This document shows positions 59,225 to 64,000 of a stretch of 64,000 bases of DNA, one piece after another. The stretch covers positions 55,115 to 119,114 of the forward strand of contig NZ_JAKRGB010000017.1 of assembly GCF_022347725.1 (NCBI RefSeq), written 5' to 3'. A model generated the notes under the pieces. The model was not told where the DNA came from and did not search any database. It saw nothing but the letters and a program-made list of their open reading frames with translations. The DNA is from Ruegeria sp. Ofav3-42 (GTDB taxonomy: Bacteria > Pseudomonadota > Alphaproteobacteria > Rhodobacterales > Rhodobacteraceae). How positions within the stretch are numbered: the first letter of the stretch is position 1; each line of letters begins with the position of its first letter. Made by a program: the position numbers and the translations under genes.

Positions 59225-60736
59225 TCATTGCACCGAGTTGGCAGTGCTACGGCTACTCTTCGGAGCGTCCAAGTCACGCGCAGGATCGGCGAAGGGTTGC
59301 GCAACCGCTGGCCAGTACGGAAGCTTTCGCTTGGTCAGGGCGATGTTTTGAAACGCGGGCTGAGTTCCACCGGGGCTGGCGACCTGAAAGATATGATCCG
59401 AAATCTGACTGAACGGCCCATAAAAGTGGAATAGGGATTTCACAACCACGACCGATTTTTCCGCCAGCCGAATACCGACCTGTTCGAAGGCTTCGGGGTG
59501 ATAAACCTGAACGCGCAGGTCGTTGACCAGCAGATCAATCTCGCCCTTAAGCCGTAACCAGACAACTGTACCCATGGGCTCCAGGCCCGTACCCAGATGC
59601 TGTCCCAAGCCCGTTTCGATACCCATGACGGTCACATTCAGGTCGATTGGATTTCCCGAAACGACGCCTGTTTTACCGCCAAGCCGAACAGTCAATCTGC
59701 TGCCAACGCCAGCATCCTGACAAATGCGCACGACGCCGGGGTCCCAGAACAAGCCGCTGGCAAAGTTGGTCAGACCGCGCGCCAGCATCGCTTCCAGTAC
59801 GTGGGTGGCGTCACCCGGCGCGCCGCCGCCGGAATTGTCCCCCATATCCGCCAAAACACATAAGCCGGGTCTTGTGCCGACCTTATTGAGGGCGTCGCGA
59901 ATTGGCAGATAATCCGTCGTCACGTCTTCGCGCAGGTCAAAGAAACGCCGGCCCAGCCATTCTGCCAGTAGCGCAGCCATGTCGGGATGATCGTCCGTGA
60001 TGACCAGCATTCGGGCACCAACATCTTTGACATCTGCCCAAGGAAACCCATGACTGAGCGAGACGGACAGTACGCCGGGATTGGTCTGGGTTGCGGCCAT
60101 TTCGGCCACAAATTCCTTCATTGCCCCGGCTTTGGTGAGATAAAGGTTCACCATGCGGGTATCGAAAAACGCCATCCGGGGCGTGATTTCCCCGGCATAC
60201 GTGCGCTGTGCCAGATCGAACAGCTCGGTCGCGCAGGCGCTGGCATCGTCATGCGGGTATTCCCGGAAATGCACGATCAGATCGCTGGCTTCCAGCATCT
60301 TGTCTGTCAGGTGAGAATGCAGGTCCAGCGACACCCCAACCGTCGCATCCGGACACTGGGCGCGAACACGGGCAAGAATGTCGCCCTCGCAATCCTCGAT
60401 ATGCTCGGAAACCATCGCGCCGTGGAGTTGCAACAGTATGATGTCTGCGCCACCGCAATCTGCCAGATCAGACAGAATTTCGCCGCTCAACGCATCGTAA
60501 CATGCGCGCGTGGTCGGTCCTGCAGGCTCGGCTATCGCGGTCAGGCTTTCGACGACCTGCCAATCCAATGCCTCAGCCTTTTCGCGCCAAACATGAAGCG
60601 CCTCGGTCATCAGGTTAGGCGGCTCTTGCGTCGCTGTTCCATGGCGCAGGAAGTACTCCTGGAACCCCGACATCGCGGTTGGCATTGTGCAGAAGGTATT
60701 CGTCTCGGTCGACAGAGTTGCAATAAAGAGTTTCAT
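59225..60736 (-). CDS. M81-family metallopeptidase (MlrC/microcystinase-C type)
   Basis: 503 residues. KLFIATLSTETNTFCTMPT at the start, GADIILLQLHGAMVSEHIEDCEGDILARVR, GVSLDLHSHLTDKMLEASDLIVHFREYPHDD with the likely metal-binding Asp/His set, and SLSHGFPWADV are typical of MlrC. Family members hydrolyse small peptides or cyclic amides. It is 80 bases or so after an ABC solute-binding protein gene, so an imported peptide-like or lactam substrate is likely. The 3' end is intact although it abuts the remnant region. Confidence 0.88.
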   Translation of the reverse strand: MKLFIATLSTETNTFCTMPTAMSGFQEYFLRHGTATQEPPNLMTEALHVWREKAEALDWQVVESLTAIAEPAGPTTRACYDALSGEILSDLADCGGADIILLQLHGAMVSEHIEDCEGDILARVRAQCPDATVGVSLDLHSHLTDKMLEASDLIVHFREYPHDDASACATELFDLAQRTYAGEITPRMAFFDTRMVNLYLTKAGAMKEFVAEMAATQTNPGVLSVSLSHGFPWADVKDVGARMLVITDDHPDMAALLAEWLGRRFFDLREDVTTDYLPIRDALNKVGTRPGLCVLADMGDNSGGGAPGDATHVLEAMLARGLTNFASGLFWDPGVVRICQDAGVGSRLTVRLGGKTGVVSGNPIDLNVTVMGIETGLGQHLGTGLEPMGTVVWLRLKGEIDLLVNDLRVQVYHPEAFEQVGIRLAEKSVVVVKSLFHFYGPFSQISDHIFQVASPGGTQPAFQNIALTKRKLPYWPAVAQPFADPARDLDAPKSSRSTANSVQ

Positions 60737-60817
60737 AAATGTCCTATCCCCAATACGTCAAAGGATGACTGCACGAGCCATCCCCTGCGCATTCGCGACG
60801 CTAGCATAATCCGGCGG

Positions 60818-62419
60818 TTATTCCGCTTTCCACCAACGTTCCATAAAACTGCTGCCATCCAGATCGAGGTTTGAGCCAAATTTCTCGGGCGTTCCAAGGG
60901 TTGGGCGAGTGGCAAAAACGTAAGAGGCGAACATGGGGATCGCGACACCGCCCTGATTGGCCACGATTTCCTGCATCTCGCCATACATCTGGCGGCGTTT
61001 TTCGCTGTCCAGCTCAGCTCGGGCCCCGACCAGAAGCGTGTCGAACTTCTCGTTTGACCACAGAGATTCATTCCAGGCGACGCCGGATTGGAACGCCAGT
61101 GAGAACATCAGATCCTCGACCGGACGCCCGGCCCAATAGCTGGCACACCAGGGCTTTTTCGTCCATACCTCGGACCAGTAGCCATCATTGGGTTCCCGTT
61201 TGACGGTAACGTTGATCCCGCATTTCGCGGCCGAATTCGAAATCAAAGTCGCTGCGTCCACCGCGCCGGGGAAGGCAGCGTCGGAAGACGACAGCTCAAC
61301 ATCCAGCGAGTCCAGCCCAGCCTGCTTCAGGTGGAACTTCGCCTTGTCCGGATCGAACGTCTTTTGTTCCAGTTCGGCATTGAAGTACTTCTGCCCGGAC
61401 CCGATCGGATGGTCGTTTCCGACTTGTCCGTAGCCGAGCAAGATCTTGTCTACCAGTTCTTGCCGATCGATACCCCATTTGATTGCCTGACGGACATTGT
61501 TGCCATCAAATGGTCCAACATTTGTCAGCATCGGGAAGGAATAGTGCTGAGTGCCCGCTACCGAATGCAGCGTGACATTGGGGTCCCGAGAAATGAACTT
61601 GGCCGTTTTGGGATCAACCTTGTCCGCAACGTCGATTGTTCCTGCCGACAGAGCCGCCATACGAGCGGTGGTGTCGAGCAGCACCAGCAGTTTCCATTCA
61701 TCGACATGCGCAACATCAGGGTTCCAGTGGTTGGCGTGCCGGACCAGATCAGCCGAAATACCCGGCTGGAAACTCTTGAGCTGATAGGCACCACAGCCAA
61801 TGTTGGATCGCCAGTCAATGCTATCCCCGTCGGCGGGCAGAATGGCAAAACGGTAATCGCTGAGTATGGCCGGGAAGTCCGCGTTGCCGCCTTGCAGCTC
61901 GAAAACAATGGTCTGTGGACCGTCGGCCCGCAACGTTTTGACGCCAGCCAACAGAGGGGCCCCGGTCGAGGTCGACTTTTCACCCCGTTGATAGTTGATC
62001 GAGGCGATCACGTCGTCGGCTGTCACGCTGCGGCCATTGTGAAACTCGACCCCGTCGCGCAGGGTGAATGTCCAGACCGACGCATCCGGCGACGCTTCCC
62101 AGGACTGAGCCAGGGAGGGCTGAACATTGCTTTCGGCATCGATCGCAGTCAGGAAGCCGTTTACCCCAAGGCTGAGCGGGATCAGAAAGCCGGCGGCAAT
62201 CTGGCCGGGATCAAGCTGTTCAGTAGACCCCCCGTGACCAATCCCTGCAACCATGCTGCCGCCCTTTTTGGGCGTAGCGGCAATGGCGCGATCTGCCAAC
62301 AATGTCGCAGCGCCGAGGGTCATGCCGGTAGCCAAAACCCCACGCATGAATTGACGGCGATCGACCTGACGCATTTGCAGGCGCTGCTCCATCTGCCGGA
62401 CGTATTGAAATTTATCCAT
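60818..62419 (-). CDS. ABC-type peptide/solute-binding protein (SBP_bac_5), Tat-exported
   Basis: 533 residues from the ATG at 62419 (GGAGG upstream). A twin-arginine signal, VDRRQFMRGVLATGMTLGAA, leads to a family-5 binding protein: LAQSWEASPDASVWTFTLRDGVEFHNGRSVTADDVIASINY and NVRQAIKWGIDRQELVDKIL. No permease or ATPase genes accompany it; either they have been lost with the deletions near 59000 or the protein shares another transporter. It pairs with the MlrC-like peptidase and the divergent regulator. Confidence 0.92.
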   Translation of the reverse strand: MDKFQYVRQMEQRLQMRQVDRRQFMRGVLATGMTLGAATLLADRAIAATPKKGGSMVAGIGHGGSTEQLDPGQIAAGFLIPLSLGVNGFLTAIDAESNVQPSLAQSWEASPDASVWTFTLRDGVEFHNGRSVTADDVIASINYQRGEKSTSTGAPLLAGVKTLRADGPQTIVFELQGGNADFPAILSDYRFAILPADGDSIDWRSNIGCGAYQLKSFQPGISADLVRHANHWNPDVAHVDEWKLLVLLDTTARMAALSAGTIDVADKVDPKTAKFISRDPNVTLHSVAGTQHYSFPMLTNVGPFDGNNVRQAIKWGIDRQELVDKILLGYGQVGNDHPIGSGQKYFNAELEQKTFDPDKAKFHLKQAGLDSLDVELSSSDAAFPGAVDAATLISNSAAKCGINVTVKREPNDGYWSEVWTKKPWCASYWAGRPVEDLMFSLAFQSGVAWNESLWSNEKFDTLLVGARAELDSEKRRQMYGEMQEIVANQGGVAIPMFASYVFATRPTLGTPEKFGSNLDLDGSSFMERWWKAE

Positions 62420-62483
62420 CGGTTGACCTCCCCTGGGCATAGCTTTGTTGCGCGCAGGATCGCGTACCGAATATGCCTTAACA

Positions 62484-62498
62484 ATAACGCCACGTTAT
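62484..62498. promoter_or_regulatory. Palindrome ATAACG-CCA-CGTTAT between SBP and regulator
   Basis: Perfect 6-base arms with a 3-base centre in the 121-base divergent promoter region, 43 bases upstream of the regulator's ATG. A likely operator for the HTH protein encoded at 62541. Confidence 0.5.
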
Positions 62499-62540
62499 GC
62501 TCTCTTTAGCGAGTTTAAGCTCGAATACTCGGGAACTGTC

Positions 62541-63308
62541 ATGCAAAACAATCTGGCGACCAATCTGCGTCACCTCTGTGCCGATTACCCGTCTGTTGCA
62601 TCGGTGTGCCGCGATATCGGCATCAATCACCAGCAATTTGCAAAATACCTCAGTGGTCGCAGCGCGCCCTCGCCGAATAATCTGCGCCGTATCTGCCGCT
62701 TCTTCGACATCAACGAGGGCATTCTGTTGGGCGCCCCAGAGGATTTGCGGCGCCATACAACCCGCCTAGCAAAAACCGACGCAGATCGACGGCGCGACCC
62801 GTTAACCGATGCCTTCCCGGGTGATCTGCAAAAGTTGCGGCCGTTCCTGGGGGCCTACCAAATCTTCTTCCGGGCCCCGAACGATCCGACCAAAGCAATT
62901 ATCAACGTGGCGTTCCTGGATGAACGAGACAGATTGGTCTACAGCCGGATTATCGAGGCCCTTGGCGACGACAAAACGAAAACCCGCCGCTGGACGAGAT
63001 GCGATGGAAAGGTCGCCCATCGCGCCGGCCAGATATTCGTCGTAGACTCCGAACGTGGTCCGGACGCTCCTCTCTGCCTCTATATTCTGAACAAACCCCA
63101 CCGCGACAAAACCGGCCTCCTGTTTGGCACCATGTCCTATCTGGCGTCCTTGTCGGGTCGCACTCCAACATCATCCCCTGTCGTCTGGAAAAAGGTTGAG
63201 AGCTACCGCTCGGTCCGGGAACTGTTTTCAAGTTGCGGAAAGATCGATCTGAACAGCAATAGAATAGACCTGAAAGTCCGACAGCACCTGACCTCGCCGG
63301 GTGTATAG
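62541..63308 (+). CDS. XRE-type helix-turn-helix regulator with C-terminal sensor domain
   Basis: 255 residues from the ATG at 62541. The HTH is near the N-terminus: YPSVASVCRDIGINHQQFAKYLSGRSAPSPNNLRRICRFFDI. The remaining 170 residues (LRPFLGAYQIFFRAPNDPTKAIINVAFLDERD, GKVAHRAGQIFVVDSERG, KTGLLFGTMSYLASLSGR) look like a ligand-sensing beta-rich domain I cannot name. Divergent from the solute-binding-protein gene; presumably its regulator. Confidence 0.8.
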   Translation: MQNNLATNLRHLCADYPSVASVCRDIGINHQQFAKYLSGRSAPSPNNLRRICRFFDINEGILLGAPEDLRRHTTRLAKTDADRRRDPLTDAFPGDLQKLRPFLGAYQIFFRAPNDPTKAIINVAFLDERDRLVYSRIIEALGDDKTKTRRWTRCDGKVAHRAGQIFVVDSERGPDAPLCLYILNKPHRDKTGLLFGTMSYLASLSGRTPTSSPVVWKKVESYRSVRELFSSCGKIDLNSNRIDLKVRQHLTSPGV

Positions 63309-63783
63309 CCAATCGAGGAATGCCGTCCACCAAAAGGATCTATTCCGCGATTTTGGTAACCATCTGAAGGTCGGAATTTTCTACGGTTGGGATTTGCCGG
63401 GCGCTATGTCGTGCCAACTGCCCCCGGCCCGCTAATTGTCTGATTGCTTCTGGACCATTGACCAGCCCGTTTACGACGCAAGCAGCGGATTGTGCCGAGC
63501 GCGAAGCCGATCACGAAGAAAGAGATCGCAGATTTTTCCATTCCCGGCCCAGTGAGAACAGATGGCGTCACATTCGTGGTCATGGCCGCTAAATACCTGC
63601 TCTGCTCACTCAAATTGTCGCGGTCCCGGATATGGCTTCGCCGTTTGACCCCAGGAGCATGGTCAGTTTCGCTTTATCGGATTGCCGAGTCATGGGCACC
63701 GGCAAGGGTTTTGATGGAATGGACATCTCCTGATCTCTCATCTGATAGGTTTTGGAGATGGAAGCCGTCAGGAGGTTAGCAAA
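63309..63783. other. Non-coding stretch, probably including the left end of an IS110 element
   Basis: No gene seen. A 19-base sequence at 63406-63424 is identical to 58798-58816 within the IS3-type remnant, so a trace of that element persists here. The 150-200 bases immediately before the transposase start would be the left non-coding end of the IS110 element, where elements of this family encode a structured guide (bridge) RNA; I could not delimit the element end. Confidence 0.45.
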
Positions 63784-64000
63784 ATGGCGGATTTGGACCT
63801 TGTCGGCATAGATCTGGCGAAGAATGTGTTTCAACTTCATGGGTGCAGCTCCACGGGCGAGGTGGTGTTTCGTAAACAACTCAGACGCAACAATCTTCTG
63901 TCGTTCGTTTCTGAACTGCCAGCGTGCACCATTGCGATGGAACCTTGTTCCGGGAGCCATTATTGGGGTCGAGAATTTGAAGCGCTCGGACACACGGTTC
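63784..64000 (+). CDS. IS110-family transposase (DEDD), cut by window end
   Basis: 72 residues are visible from the ATG at 63784, with GGAGG about nine bases upstream, open to the right edge. MADLDLVGIDLAKNVFQLHG carries the first catalytic Asp of the RuvC-like DEDD domain, and CTIAMEPCSGSHYWGREFEALGH supplies the Glu with the conserved MEPCSGSHYW pattern. The rest lies outside the window. It appears intact so far, unlike the other elements here. Confidence 0.9.
   Translation, partial: MADLDLVGIDLAKNVFQLHGCSSTGEVVFRKQLRRNNLLSFVSELPACTIAMEPCSGSHYWGREFEALGHTV

Noticed and set aside
1..64000. CRISPR arrays, tRNA and rRNA genes
   Set aside because: No regularly spaced repeats, cas genes or recognisable RNA gene sequences were seen on either strand.

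Overview
The window reads as an extrachromosomal replicon (plasmid or chromid) of a marine Rhodobacterales / Roseobacter-group alphaproteobacterium. The evidence is a compact replication-partition block (22713-27011: parB, parA, an iteron-bearing origin and a Rep_3/RepB-type initiator), TRAP and spermidine-type ABC transporters with alphaproteobacterial gene neighbours (DUF1403, DUF2783, MttB-like methyltransferase next to a dimethylglycine-dehydrogenase-like protein), high-GC codon usage and several decayed insertion sequences. No rRNA, tRNA or CRISPR array was recognised.

Layout. 1-7107: a truncated LPS-type glycosyltransferase; then a tightly coupled minus-strand operon (ArnT-like transferase, GT2, GtrA flippase, cytochrome b561) lying downstream of an OmpR-family two-component system, reminiscent of envelope-modification loci. 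7660-14168: a GntR-controlled operon joining a polyamine-type ABC importer to an ADP-ribosylglycohydrolase-family enzyme and a PfkB kinase. 14314-22572: a Tn3-family transposase remnant, then a six-gene amino-sugar glycosylation cassette (DegT aminotransferase, sugar epimerase/dehydratase, GT2, GNAT, GtrA, membrane transferase) bracketed by two oppositely oriented decayed IS6-family elements. 22713-27011: the replication/partition module, with four copies of GTTTCG-N3-CGAAAC that I propose are parS sites, and iterons at 25410-25710. 27050-33185: Tex, a YceI-cytochrome c fusion divergent from an ECF sigma/anti-sigma pair, and a DUF1403 protein.

33541-41210: a MarR-controlled aromatic-acid-type operon (FAD hydroxylase, DUF2783, MBL-fold protein, TRAP transporter, VOC protein, GST-zeta isomerase); the MarR promoter and the operon promoter share the pseudopalindrome GTTNCANNTGNAAC. 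41494-48810: a LysR-controlled N-methyl amino-acid operon (dimethylglycine-dehydrogenase-like, MttB-like, Ldh2-like, DadA-like). 49057-58452: the most unusual block, a TetR-controlled set combining a two-Rossmann flavoprotein, a styrene-oxide-isomerase-like membrane protein, twin secreted SUMF1-fold proteins without the formylglycine-generating cysteines, an acyl-CoA synthetase, an outer-membrane beta-barrel, a secreted NTF2-like protein and a Rieske oxygenase. I know of no described pathway with this composition; it looks like uptake, oxygenation/isomerisation and CoA activation of a hydrophobic substrate. 58587-64000: decayed IS3-type and other remnants, an MlrC-family peptidase with an orphan Tat-exported solute-binding protein and a divergent XRE regulator, and the 5' part of an IS110-family transposase.

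All functions come from reading motifs and recalled family resemblance; no database search was possible.
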